Assembly: GCF_022605725.1 (NCBI RefSeq)
Contig: NC_065552.1
Coordinates: 23,392,785 to 23,456,784, forward strand
DNA: 64,000 nt
Direction: 5' to 3'
Origin: Anthonomus grandis grandis
Taxonomy: Eukaryota; Arthropoda; Insecta; Coleoptera; Curculionidae
Shown: piece by piece, positions 23,101 to 38,100 of the stretch
How positions within the stretch are numbered: position 1 is the first letter of the stretch
Layout: each line of letters begins with the position of its first letter
Program-made: the position numbers and the translations under genes
The notes under the pieces: model-generated
Databases searched by the model: none
What the model was told of the DNA's origin: nothing
Seen by the model: the letters and a program-made list of their open reading frames with translations, nothing else

Positions 23101-26100
23101 GACTTCAGTTTGTTTATAGTCTTGTAAATTGACTATTAGAAAGTTTTTTCATATTGTTATTTTTTTTTGCTCTAAAAGGGCTTTTTATAGCCCTCAATAA
23201 GTCCAAAAATCAAATTTTAATTATAAAAAAAAATATATTACTCAAAAGATATTCAGTTAAGCAACTCGATCAATTAGACAAGAACCCAAATGTGGTTTCG
23301 CGCAAAGGTTACCGAGTGCGCAATTCGTTTTTACATATTTTTGGATTATGCCGAAATTCTACGATATGCTCAGTGAACAAGAAACTTTATTTGGGTTAAC
23401 AACGTTGATATTATAACGAAAAGTTCACTTATTCATTTGAGTTAGTAAAATATAAATAAATTTTGTTTTAGGCCAAGGTCGTGTCAATCAATTGGGCGGC
23501 GTGTTTATCAACGGTAGACCTCTCCCGAACCACATTAGGCTAAAAATCGTGGAAATGGCAGCCGCCGGGGTTCGACCATGTGTCATTTCCAGGCAACTCA
23601 GGGTGTCTCATGGCTGTGTCAGTAAAATTTTAAATAGATACCAGGTGAGTTGTATATCACTTATATCAGTCGTCTAGATGCAAAATCCGACAAGTCCAGG
23701 TAAACACAATTCGAGATATTGTAGAAAAACTTGTTATGTTTATTCTATTATTAATAAAGATGCAGTTTTTTCAGAAGAATATTGTTTTTAACTAAACATC
23801 TTGAAAGTGTACTTTGCAAAAATGAAAGGGATTCCAAAATTGCACAATTGCTTTTGCAGATAAAATTTAGTTTCTAATGAAAAGAAAAAGCATTATTAAT
23901 AGAAAAGAAAGTTTAATTTGTTAATAGTATAACCAAGCATACACTACTTTAAATTCCAAAGCTATCGGTTTCTGCTTCGCAGTTATTTTCATCATTTTCT
24001 TCAGTGTGTTGACTATCTTGTACAGCTTCGTCGAGAGCTTCGAGAAATACTGCTTTGAAAAAAATAAGTTCATCTTGATTGCAATACTTTTCTTTTTATC
24101 CTGGTTAAGAGCTATCGCAGTATTTAGTACTCTTGGGCACATTTGGGAAACCTTTTTCCCTCTTTTACATAGACTTTTTGGTGTGCATAAGTCATTTTTG
24201 TAAAAACGCTTCCTTCTTTACAAGTGGTACTCCAGTTTTTCATTTAAGAATTATTATTCTCTTTGAAGGTTGGAACTTAAAATGCCAATAGCCTGGTTGC
24301 TTTAACACTTTCTGAGTTTCAGTTTTCCAATCATTAGCCTCAACATCAGTTCCAACTCTGTAAAGAGTGGCAAAGTTTTTGATTAAGTTCACATACTTAT
24401 CAGGGTGGATAGCTACTGTGTTTTTTATATACCCTTTTAATTAACCAAGACACACGATCAGGGGGAATGTAGGAATGCCCTACAACTGGAAAAAGTACTT
24501 GAATTTGCCGTATTTGTCTTGGAGCTTTATATTGAAGTCAATAGCTCAACGTGCCGATAAGTGTGAAATTTTTATTTTGAGTCCCACATCCATCACAAAC
24601 AAGACGAATAATTTTTATATTTTTTGATGATCAACATACTATAGCAGGGTGATAAAAGTTAATCTACATACTGAAGTAGGCTGACTAATCTGGAAGTTTC
24701 GGTAGTGCCAAATACTTTTGACAGTCAAAGGAAGATGTGACTAAATCATCTTTTTCCTCTTGAAGAAATTTATACAAACTCTCAGCTCTTAATTTGTGAA
24801 GACGTTGTTGTGCTGTTAAATTAGCCCTTTTTGTTTCATCAGGCTCCTTTTTTATGTCAAACTTATTAAACTTAAACTATTAAACTTGTTAAACTTTTAT
24901 GTTAAGCAAGTTGAACAGAGATCTATCTTCGGCGTTCCAAAAGCAACATTGAAACGTTTGTTAAAATAATCTCTAAAAAAACATTCTTTGACTTTGAGAT
25001 CTTCGTTCTGAGTCATTTAATTGTTGTACCTTTTCCAAAGTTTTGTAAGACATAATTCAGCAGGTAAATAAATTCTGTTGAATGTTTTTGAGCGGCAGTA
25101 ATGAGATTCCACGCATTTTAAAGACTCAATAAAATTCTTTATAGATGCTTTTTTGCCTTCATTTTTTTGCCCGACTCGACCTCCTCTTCTTTCGACAGGA
25201 ATAAGCGAGTTTTGCTTGTATCTTATCAAGATATTGAGAATTAATTCTATCTTTTTGAATTCCTATGATACCTTGGAAGGCTGTTGGATATACTGGTACT
25301 ATTAGGCCGTCACTTCTCTTTACTTTATACGATGAAATACAAGATTTTGGTTTATTTTTAGTTTTTGTTCGCTTTCTTTGCCTAGCTGGAATTTTTGAGT
25401 CACAGTGGCGTAATATAAACATGTTCTCTTATCTTTATCTTGATAAAACGCTGCATAAAATTCTTTTACATATTTCATAGAGAGTTGAGATGTATACTGA
25501 AATGGCTGATATGGTTTTCCATTATGGCCGCAAGTGGGGTATACAGGCAATGTTTTAGCAACATACCTATAAATGAGTATAATTTGATCAGAAAAATTGT
25601 CATTATTCTAAGAAAAATAAGTAGCATACCTTGCTCGTTTTGCCTTTTCTCTTTTTGTCTCATACTTAGCTCTTTTTCGAGCCTTTTTCACGTCACATTG
25701 TTGAATATTAATAAATTTTTTAACACTGTTTAAACGATTCATAGAATCTATTTTAGCAATAAAAAAGGCTGTTTACTTCATTTGATACAAACTGAAACGC
25801 GTGGTGCGAACAAGTACTAGGACGTTAATATAGCGAAATCAGGTGATATCATGTTATACTTTCATTGGCGAGCTGGAAATGTCGACTTTTAGATCTAAAA
25901 TGGTGCTGGACGTATCGGTTTTTGAACATAAGATACATTTTTAAGGGCCTATTCTAATCGGATTTATCGGAATTTTCTCTATAAAATATTTATGGACGTG
26001 TAGGCTTATGTATCGTAATAATTCTGATGTAATAATAAAGGTTTCCAAAAAAATGTGACTTGTCGGGATTTGCATCTAGGCGACTAATATCCAAATTTGA

Positions 26101-29100
26101 GAAAAAAAAAAGTCTTTAGTAATAACTATTAATCAAACACAGCGAACAACTGATACACTCACTATAAAGAATTAAAGTTGAGTTAGTTATAGCACCCTTT
26201 ATAGAGGCTTTTAGTACTAATAAAATAGTACAGTACTTAAATAATATGCTGCTCTTATTGGTACCTACATATTTTTATGATATACTTATTAAATTTATGA
26301 GACCAGAAACAAAGGACTCACAAGGCAGTGGACCATATTGCATAATGAAATAAATATGAGAACTTATACAGGGTGGTCGTAAAGTAAGAAATAAATTCAA
26401 TATCTCGTTTTTTTTTTAATTGCTCGAACCCGTCAATTTTATTTTCGGGGCATATTTTGCAAAAAAATAGTGTCTCAATTTTTTTTTCAAATTGCATCCC
26501 AACTTTTTATTGCATTTTTGGATTGCTCTTACAATTCTAAACATCTTTTATGTAGCATGTGCTGTACCTAAGTCTAAGCGTTTTGGAGTTATGCTCAAGT
26601 CTTTTCTTTTTTTAACACTAAATTACTTTAATATGTGGCTTACTGAGACACCGCGCATAGAAATCTTGATGATGATTGGCGACGGTAATAGAGTTAGAAC
26701 ACATCAGGAAGTTTGTGAGTTATTTAATTAAAAATATCCCACTCGTCCGCCAATATCGCAATTGATAGTTAGCAAGATTGAGCAGAAGTTTAGTCAATTC
26801 GGTCATGTAAGAGATGTTCCTAGATGTGCGGTCGACCTTAAGTTGATGAAAATAAGCAGTTAGAGGTTTTACTGGCGGTTCTACATAGAACTCTTGGAAG
26901 GAGACTTTGAGGCGCCCTCATAGTTGTGAGCTTTTGCAAAATATGTGTTTGGAGAATCCAAATTTAGTGAAAAATATACTTTTTTTCGATGAAGTCACTT
27001 TCTGCTTTAATGGTGGCATAAATACCCAGAACTATCGGTACTGGTCCGATGTAAATCCACACTGGATGAGAAAAGGATATACACAATTAAATTGAAAAAT
27101 AAACGTGTGCAATGACGTTAAAAACTGCTGAACAGGTAAGAGATACCTAAGTTTTCTAGAAGAGGAACTTATTCCAGCTCTTTTATTTTACCCTTTTCCC
27201 GAGATAGAACGTCCGGCTTTGTCATATTATAACATCTGGTGGATTGGAAGGAGCGAGGTTATTGAGTGTCCACCAAGATCACCCGATCTAATACCACTAG
27301 CTTGCGAAGCTCTGTTTTCAATAGAATAAAACGTTTAAATTTTTTTTTTTTCCTTTTCTTCATGAGCTTTTTTCAATTTTCAAATTTTAATTGAGAATAA
27401 CAACAAAACCCATGGAAACTATATGCTACAGGTGCACAAAAAATGTTTAGAATTGTAAGGGTAATCCTTACAATTCTAACATTTTTTAATAAAAATATCT
27501 TTATAATGTAAGCCGAGTACAATATAAGTCTTATCGCTTTTTCGTCTTGAACTTCGTGCTATATTTTTCCAGTCTTCTGGCCCGTAGGCCCTTATAATTC
27601 TTTTAAACTCTTTATTAGTAGCAGCACGCATAAAGTCGCACTCTATTTCACTATACCCAACAACTAAAAATTGCTTTTCAACTGCTTCTTGTTCAACAAC
27701 ATATAAACAGTTAAATTATAAGCTGCAAGTCTTCTTTTATAAAACAGTGCGTTGTACCTATCCGACAAACAACTGTTGTCGCAAGCAAAACTCAAAATTA
27801 GTTGACGATCGGTAGAAGCTTTAGAAAGACATGCATTGATCCTTTTCTGGAAGATGAAATAGCAAATTATAATTCCCATTAAAATATTTGCTGTATATAT
27901 AGTTTCAGACGCCTTGTAAAAGTGTCTTTCATTACACCATTTAAAGTCAACGAATAAAGAAGCGTTATATTTAAAAAAAGAGATTAAGTAGATCTGTCTC
28001 TTTGTGCCAGATCTACACTAATATGATTCCAATACATTATTTTATAGTTTAAATAACAACCCAGGGTGTTACCTTTCTAAGACGTTTACCTCTCTTATGG
28101 ATACTTGTATTTTGAAGAGTTAATTTTTTTAAAGCTATATCAACAACTCCTGTTTCTATTCCCAGTGTATTAATAAACAGGGAATGTCGGAGATTGGGTC
28201 TAACACCTCTGGTGTAGACGGAATTAGCTTTGAACTGATGAGGCTGTGCTGTTCAACAATTTTTTCCCGTACTTGTTAACCATTTGAAGTCCTTCATACA
28301 TAACAGCATTTTTCCTGCGCAGTGGAAGATGGCTGAGGTCTTGCCGCTACTAAATATTACTAGCCCTAAAAATATCTTTGATCTGGGGCCAGACTGACTG
28401 GCAGTATCAGACTTATCAGTATCAGTATTTAGAAAGTATTTGAAAAGCTTATTTTTTAAGACAAATCATTAATTATTTCACTGATCATAAAGCGTTTAGC
28501 ACTGTCACAACACTGTTAAAGGTAGTAGGTGATATACTTTTAGCTGCAGACAGAGCTGAAACTCTTAGCAAGGCCTTCGATGTTCTATACCATGCCACTG
28601 CTGTCTGCAAATTTTTACTATACTATGGTTTTAAACTTAAAACTATTCAACTTGTTCGCAATTATTTGGCAGAAAGATCGCAGCCGGTCACACTTGAGGG
28701 GCTTAAATCTAAGTCATTGCATGTGGATAGAGAGATCACTCAAGGATCACTTTTGGGTCCTTTGTTTTTTAGCAATTTTTACCGCTTATATGTTAGAGTG
28801 CTTTCGTCATATGAACAGTCAAAGATAGGCTGATGATCCGCAAATTTAGCATTATTTTGCCAGGTCCGAGGCATTTAAGGTGGCTAGGAGACTTAATGAA
28901 TGTTTGGAATCTTTAAATACTTTTTTAATCATAAGTTGAAACTTGATCCCAATTAAACATCTATAACATACATTGGACCAGCTAAAGATTGGTCCTTTCA
29001 AAATTTGGTGATGGTTATGATAATGGCAACACCGGTTGTTGAGGAATATAAAAATTTGGGTGTGATCTTTAATTCTAAGTCATGTGTCTAAGCTTCTTCA

Positions 29101-32100
29101 AAAAACCTATTATAATCTTGGCAATATTTACAAGAGTAAAGATTTTCTTAAGCTACAAAACGTGCTCTACCAAGTACTGGTTTTGTATCACCTTAACTAT
29201 TGTAACCATAACTTTGTGTATGGTCCTCGAAATGAACTTCAAACTAGATTCAAGATAGTTAGATCAAACTACCAAGAATAAACTTCAACAATTTTAGACA
29301 CAATAAAAAGAAGAAAAATTCTACAGTATTCTTGCATATGTTTAATTTGCCAGCTTAATCATGTCAGTCATAAACTTTCCGAACTGAAACGTGCGAATAC
29401 TTGCAATGAAAAAAAGATAAATTTTGCTTGCTTTTTTCATAAATTATTAAAAAAACTGAAAGCCCGCTATACCTGATTTAAAAATTCTCGGAGAAATCTG
29501 GTTCACTTTCGTGGAAAAAAACATATTCAACTCTATGAAATGGCTAAAATAACCAAATGTGAGTCTCAGAGTGTGCCCATTTTCCTATACTTTAGTTAAA
29601 CTTTTAAATCAATGTAATAAAGGTCAACTTAAAGATATGTCACGGATGTACTCCTGATATGTTCAAACGTAAAATAACATAACTGCTTCTGTGAAGGATA
29701 AGTTTGTTCATTTATAACTTGTTTTCTTTATGTAGGTACATATATGTATTTATTCTGTTTTTTATGTAAGTTCTGCAATGTCAAACTTTTTTCTTTTTAT
29801 TCCTTATATTACTTTTCTTCATAGCTTATCGTATCTTTTTAAATGCTTGGTTAAATTAACAGCTTCGCTGACCTTCGCTGAAGTTTAAATTAAGGGCGTT
29901 TTTATTTTTTTATTTAGGTCTATTATATAAGAATTTCTCGAAGAACCTCGACACGGAAGGCAAAGGACGTTATATTTAGTTCTCCTGAATTGATTTTTAA
30001 GTAGTTTTATTTTTGTAATATTGCATGGTAAGTTGGCACTGCCTTTAATTAATAAATAATATGTATATGCTCTAAATAAATTCAATAAACGATTTTTATT
30101 GTAATTAATAAATCAAATAATAGGTAATAATTAAAAAAATTAACTTCGATGGTTAAAACTAACTATTTAAAAAAGGAAAACTAACGTTTGTTTGTCGCAA
30201 GAAATTAAAACTAATTATTTTTAATTATAATTCGGAAACATTTTTTAATCTAATAATCTTACTACAGTTCGAATTTTTACCTGGAAAATATACATAAATG
30301 GCTATTTTTCATAAACTATCAAAAATTATTGAAAATCTTGATAGAAATGAGGCTGTGGCGGGTCTGTACTTGGACCTCTCGAAGGCCTTTAACACCATTG
30401 ATCGTGCACTTCGGCTGGAAAGTTATGGAGTGAGAGGCCAGTTTCACTCAAATCTTGAAAATATACAAGAATAGAACAAATTATTCATCAGACACTACAT
30501 CATATAAAAAGAGGTGTCTCACAAGGTTCTATTTTGAATCCACTGTTATTCCTGTATGTCCTGACTATGATCTGAGAGAACATACTCAAGTAGTGCTCTG
30601 ACAATAAAATGTCCATGAATAAGGCAGATTTAATCTTATTCCATAAAAGTAAAAATTCTACTGAGTCTCTTTATGTTCAGTATGAAAATAAATCGATTTC
30701 AAATGTTAATAGTATCAAATTTCTAGAAATGCACAATAACTCTACCTTAGCTTGGGAGCCACACATCTTACAGCTTCATTTCAAGCTTGTTGCGAGATTG
30801 TGGCATTAGGGGTCTTAAAGTGTTATTATTTCACATATGTGAAGTCACAAATAAAATAGGTAGTCTTTAGTCTTTTTTTAAGAATCATCCAGATTATCAT
30901 AGAATATATTTATACTACAAAAAAGAATTATCTTTTTAGTTGAAATGGTTCATCCAACATCGTACTTCTTGGCAATGGTCCTGCTTGTTTTTGGTTTAAC
31001 AATCCAAGCGGGAAACAAGGTCATAACAACTTTTAAAATTTTACCATTGGAAATTACCATGCATTTTAATTAATTATATAATATTTTTTTAGTGATTTTC
31101 CGTTTCACCTATATTTTATTTTGATAACACTGAAGAATTTTCAGAGGCATTTCATGAATTCGTGATTTTTTTATGAATACAATAATAATAAATATTCCTT
31201 GAATAAATTTGATATGACATTTGTTTAAATGTATAACAAAATTAAGGAAATACCCAACATTTACCCCATATCATGCTCTTGACGCAGGATATTGGGGGTC
31301 CCATTTACGATCGATTTTAACGACCTAAAGCAAATCGTGACTTCCTTTACGATTTATTAAAACCCATTACTATTTTCACGGACATTCGGAGTTCATAGCG
31401 GGTCACATAAACCTTTTTAATTACAAAATGCACGCATTTCGGGGAAAAATCTGAAGTAAGTACCTATAATAATAATAATTGTTCAGTTTATGCCAGATGT
31501 GTGTTATTTTATTGCGATTTTTAACTGTTTTTCATTTAGAATTTTTATGCTCACTGACTTTTATTTCTCGTTTTTATATTAAATAAATTCTGAGCCAGTT
31601 TTACATAATACATTCAATCTCAATAGATTTTATTATAAAGGGTTTTAATAAGAACGCAAGTTTTGAATTACGCGCCATGTTTGACAGTCATAATGTCACA
31701 TGATAATGACGTGACAGATTGAAAGTTTACAAATGGGAGTTAGTACACATGGAGCATTACATGGTAAAACAACGCGTCGTAATTGCCAAAATTATTATCA
31801 AAATGGTGAATAATGATCGAAATAATGTCCCTTATTCATTTATTGTGAAAAAGTACTGGTTCAGTTAGTGATGAGAAACACACGATACGAGCTCATAGAA
31901 GTCGTTCAGACCAAAATATCAGGGCAGTTCTAGAGAGTGTGACAGAAAGACCAGAGACGTCAATTCATCATCGGGCATAAGAATGGGACAGTTCAACAGG
32001 CACTCTTCAGCAAATTTTCACTAAAGATTTACAGCTGAATTCCTACAAAATCGGACTGACTCAGTAACTTCTGCCAGCAAACCATGAACAGCAAAAAGAA

Positions 32101-35100
32101 TTCACCAATTGAATCCTTCTGATTCTACAAAGGCCCTTTCAGTGATGAGGTCCATTTCCACGTTGATGGCTTTGTTAATAGGTAAAAGTTTCGCATTTGG
32201 GGCTTAGAAAAGCTACGAATAATTAGAGTTATCTGAAGTCACACGTTTATGCCAATAAGCCTTTTCGATCCATCGAAAGCCGAACTTTAGCGCTGTATTA
32301 ATGAAATACCACCACATCACGAACTTAATAAATATACCTGGACTGCTAATGCATATGTCCACGATACCCAAAAATGACCACTGCCTGGTGGCCGCCATTT
32401 TTATAGTGGTTGTGTCCTTTTGATGTTGGTCATTCTGAACATTTTTAGTGTTGCCAACAAAAAATATATTAAATAACGGTAATGAAGTTGACGACGCTGA
32501 CGTTTGACGTGTGAGTATAGCGGATTGCCTAGTTTTTGGCGATTTGTTAACGACGCTTGGGTATATCGTCTTATAGCGTCTGGAACAGGCAATGTATCTT
32601 TCTCCTTATTTAATACGTGAATAATGTATCACCATCTGTATTTAAAGGTATTTGGTTTCAGTTTCAGTTTCTCAAAACCGAATTATTGTGAATTGTTTGT
32701 CGGTGTTGTTTATGATAGAATAATATAGAGTAGATGACAGAATAATATAATTTTACTATATAAACCCTTGCTAATTACAAACCAATCAATTTATAGATGG
32801 TTGTACCTGTTAATGTGGAAACACTGTACATGGAAGGAAAGTAAAACTCGTAATAGTAAAAATAGAATGAAAATAAAAGTGTTTTTAACTGAATTTGTTA
32901 ATACAAGCAAAAATTTATATAATATCATCATTTTCTTGGTAATAAATAAACAATAAAACATAATAATAAATAATAAAGCAAACATTTTAAAATGCATGCA
33001 TCTATTCCAAGTTGATTGAAACTTTGTCTCATTTTAGGTGAGGATTATTTTCTTTCATAAATTTTAACGAAATTCTTAAAGAAGTACCAGAAAAATCACA
33101 GATCTAACGCAACTATCTTAAATTCTTACCTATATGTAACTTTCTATTTTGTATTTTTGTAAACATATCCTCTGAAAAAATTGTTTTGTTTCCCTACAGT
33201 TGGCACAACTAAAATTTGTCAGAGTTACCAACATCGAAAGGACACAATCACGCGCAAAATGGCGGCCCCCTAGTAGTGGTCATTTATTTTTCATTGAATT
33301 GGCAGTCCAGGTATATTTATAAGTTCGTGCACCACATGTAACGTTACATACAATAACGTTATTGAAAATTTCGTCAAAAGGCTATACATACACCAGCAAA
33401 GCTGTGGCGGTCATTTATAAGATATTTTGTTTAATACATAATTTTCAAATATACTATATTTTCTAAATCAATAAATATTTTACTACTTTACTAGAAAATT
33501 ATGTTTTATTGAACACTGAAATTGTGCGTTTTTATTGCAACACCCTTTGCATATACAATAAACCTTAAGTTGACTCTTAAAGTTCAAAATTTCTTTAAAA
33601 ACCTTATCTGAAGTCTATCAAAAACAACAATTTCTTACTATGATGCTGAACGCTCCGGTCGTTCAAAATGAGGCTGTATCTCCCAAAGATATGATGTAAA
33701 TCCCTCAAAATCGTAATGGATATTCGTTGTTTGGAGCGTGTTGTACCTGTACATTTGATTGAAACGATGAAAAGCAGTCTGTGACAGGATTATAGCTTCC
33801 ATATTTTGGGATAAACTATAATTTTTTGACTTGTTGTATATCTTCTAGTTGCTTGAGCAATTTAAAAATCAACTAGATTACATTAAAATGGCATAATTTT
33901 CTTACGCTATTGTAAAAAATACTACTACAAACCTTAATTTTCCTATTTGGTGCCTATCCAAATTGTACGCGACTGACATCAGAATGTTCTATAAAGTTTC
34001 ACTAATGCAACAAAGAAAATGCCTGAATACGGTATCGGAAATCACTTACGAGATTTATTAACATTTCTCGCGAAGGTGTTACTCATAACGTCGTAAAAAC
34101 GACAACTGATATGTACCACACGAACACTTGGGGCTTTGATTTACTGCCTAAGGTCGTATAGTTTTACTACATTCCTTATAGTTATACTACCTACTATAAG
34201 TGTCGGGTTTAAAGGTAGACAATTAAAATTGTTTTTAAATGTTAATTATTTGTTGGCATAAAAAGCATATCTGGGTTACCTCAGCAGTCAATATTTATTT
34301 TTTTATTTTATTTTATTTATTTACTTCATATACATAAATATAATGCATAACATAGACATACAAAATTACGAATTATGCACCTAGATAACCGAATATCTGC
34401 ATGTGCTCCTAATTGTTTTTACGAAAAAAAAATTAATAAAGTATTACCTAAGCATTACAAAAATAAAGAGCCACAATAACAAAACATACAAATGAATACA
34501 CATCATCCTACCCCCAACCCTAATTCGCTTTCACAAAAATTTAACCTAGATGAAGAGTTCTTTAAGTTTTGTTCTATTTTCGAAAATAAAGTTTTTACAT
34601 AATTTTTTAAATGTTTTGAAGCTATAAATACTCTTGATGTTGTTTGGAATTAAATTTTTGGTGCAAGATAGATTAAAGATCTCTTGTTCAAATTTGTGTT
34701 AATTTTTTGAGTAACTAAGTGTTTGTTTACGCAATTTCTGGTATTATAAGAATGCATTACATAGTTGTTTTTTTCGTATTTTTTTTAATAAAGCAGCATA
34801 CCTCTAATACATAGATTAATCGAACATCAAAAATATCGCTGGGGTATAACAGAGTTGTTAAGTAGAGCTTATTTTTTACAAACACACTTTTTAAAATATG
34901 TTTCTGCACTACGTTTAAGGAATTTAAAGAGTTTTGATATAGACCTCCCCATACAACAATACCATATTATCTGATAAGTGACTCCACCAAAGATTTATAT
35001 ACGGACACTATAACGAATATTCTTAGTTAGATTTAAAATATGTTCGCTCCATTTGAAATGCTTATCCACTGTATAACACCCAAATATTTAGTAAAAGAGA

Positions 35101-38100
35101 CCTCTTTAATTACGTCTTCATGTTGAGTATCGGAACCTACATCTAAAGAATGGAATGTTGGGAGGTTTGCTTCAGTTAAAGAAAATGCAATATAATGTGT
35201 TTTAGATATGTTGAGTGAGAATTTAAATGTGTCTAACCATATTTTTATTTTACTAATGCCCATAATTGTGCTTCTCCTTACTTTACCCAAGTGTTACCTG
35301 AAAAAATGACTGCTGTGTCGTTGGCATAAGATATTACAAATCCGTTCACAGTTTTTAGATCTGTTAGTGAATTAATATACAAAATGAAGAGTAATGGGCC
35401 CAGTACGGTTCCTTGAGGAGCCCCAATCTTCACTTTCAGGGGATCACTCAAAATATTTTCTATTTTTAAAAATTCTTATCTACTTGTTAAATAGTTTTTT
35501 AAAAAATTTAAGTCCGTGCCCCTCAAGCCGGACCTGGACAACATATTGGGGTCCATTTTATTCAGTAAATGCTCTAAATGATTTTCGTTTTATCTTAAAT
35601 GGTGGGACTTATATCTACTTTGCTGACAATGCCACATATTATAAGATTCATCTATTTATTCAAAATTATGTATTAAAGCCTAAAAGATATTTTAATCCAA
35701 TGCATTATTTATAAATTGAGAAAAACAGCAAATATTGAGATTTGGATCACATAGTCACCAATGCTTTCCTTAAGTTTCCTTTAAAAAAATCCCGTTTATA
35801 GAACATCACTTTTTCATTAAAGCCTAATTTCTATTCTTACGATCAGTAAAGAGTCACTAAGAACCAGATCTGAACATTTTTTTAAGAAAATTCCTCATAC
35901 TTCTGGGATGGCAATCAAATATTTTTGAACCTGTTTTAGCATTGCCAACATTGGCCTACTAATTATTAGTAATTCAGTCTTTTTCAGAAGAGCAATGAAA
36001 ACCGCAAAAACGTGGATCAACCAGATTGGATTGCTGAAATTACTAGACAATGGTAGTTTTAATCGGCTACAAAGGCTGTTCAACCAAATAATACAAGGCA
36101 GGAAAATTGCCAACTCCAAAAACGAACAACGCCATAAGATGTGAAGATACAGATTAATCAGCTTGATGAATCACACTGAAAGTGTTTCTGAAGGTCACTA
36201 TAGAATTCTTACAAAATGCGAAAGCACTGTTAGATCCTCGCAATTTGGACTTAGAATGAGAGAGAGAGAGGTACTGGTCATATCGCAAGTGTTGGTTCAA
36301 AACTGTTACTATCGGAGAAAAGATGAAGCGATGTGCTTCATACGTTACGAAAAAGCATTTGATATAAGGTACCTGCGGCAAATAAGGCCCAGCTAAGGAA
36401 AAAATGCTTTATTGTGTTTTCAAAAATTTAAACAAAAACAGGACACTCCAAATATTGAAAATATGAAGCCTTTTTAACAAAATAATACATTAATTAAAAA
36501 GTTTATTTTTTTGATTAGGCTTTTGACAAGCTTTGTAAAAAAATATGAAAGTGGGCTTTATTATCCGACTGTTGGGTAAATAAGGCCCCATTAAATTAGT
36601 GATGTCGGTTAAAAAGGCCCATCAAATAATACAAATATAAACGTAAACAATACATTTCTAACCAAGAAACAAATTTGACCACTAAAATCTAAGAGCAGTT
36701 TGGGCAGATAAAGTCATCATCATCTTGTGAGAAGTCAACACGCGCCTCGTGATACCAAGTCCTACACGCTATGCACTGTCTCATGTCGATTTTATCTTGT
36801 GTCTGGCAAACAAAACAAAACCAAGAGTCCGTAATTGAAGGATTTACTTCTAAAGTCCTTCTTCCAACACCTTTTGAAAGCGGCTTTTATCAAGACGTCG
36901 GTCTGGATGCGTATCCCAATATCAAAGAAGCTCCTGATCCCAATGATACTCGAACGAGCGATAAACAGCCTTGTCCAACGGTTAGAGCTCGTGAGTGGTA
37001 TTCGACGGCAAACAAAACAGTCCACACTTGATCTGCAGCATCAACGATTGAAATATCTAGGTGGCTAGAAGCTCCGTCAAAGATAAGTACAGCCGGTCCG
37101 TTGTTCTTGTAGCGAGATAGATGTTGTAGAAATGCAATAAAAAGTTCTGTCGCCATACTATCCTTCTCCGCCATTTTCACAAGGGAACCCGGTGGCAGAC
37201 CATCTTGTCATTCAGGCTTCAATCTTTTGCCCTTAAATATGATCATAGGAGGTATGGAATTCCCCAAAGCATTGCAACATCCTGCAATGGTCACGTTCTC
37301 GGCATGTTCAGGTGCCACGAGATGGATGCGCTTGGCACCTGTTTTCCCAATAATTTGTTGCTGGTGGTGGATGGTCAACCTGCAACCCTTTTCATCCATA
37401 TTAAAGAGATTTTGGGGATTCTGTTGAATATTCATTTCTCTGTAAATATCAGAGAGCTTGGCAAAATAATCATTTACTATGAATTTATTGAGCTTTTGAG
37501 CTCTCCCAGGATTCATAAGTTGAGCTTTCCGTCTAGCAAGATGTGGGTTGCGCTTCAAGAACCCGTAAAGCCAATCTCTTCCAGCTACACCTTTAGACGT
37601 GCGAAACGGGTGTTTAATGTTATTGTCGACATAGAATTTAAAAGCCGATCGTCTCACTAACAGGGGAGTTAAAGGCATGCCAATTTCACACAAACGAATG
37701 ATTCTTTCCGAAAATTGATTTTCCTGATTTGTTGTTAAAATGCTAGATCTATCCATCTTTTTTATAGCGTTTCCAGATTGAATGTGGTTCCGTAGGGTTC
37801 TTCTCGGAATTTTGTAATGTTCTGCGGCTTGTCTTTGTGACATGGTTTGAGTTTGTATGGCATTTATGGCAGGCTGAAGTTACTCTGGCGTCCATATTGC
37901 ACGTTTTGTTCTTTCTCCTGGCATTTTAGGTATCCTTCTGGAGAGAAATTAAAGATAGAAACCTTGTCGTTTAATAATGCCCACCATTTATTCGGTGGGA
38001 CTTAATATCCGAATTGGCAATTTTTATTTAAAATCTTAATAATTAAAAACTTATTTACTTCTTTAACTAGATTTTTACATCAAAAGATGCTCTGTGAAAC

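Noticed and set aside
25440..25733. 97-codon plus-strand ORF
   Set aside because: It is the antisense shadow of the minus-strand transposase-like gene.
23668..26090. ATAT target duplication for the unassigned element
   Set aside because: The shared bases are low-complexity AT and the ends differ at the first base, so the duplication length cannot be called.
26370..27480. Complete mariner with both ends
   Set aside because: The left-end motif ACAGGGTGGTC is present, but no inverted counterpart was found downstream.
37205..37660. 151-codon plus-strand ORF
   Set aside because: It is antisense to the pogo transposase and has no domain of its own.
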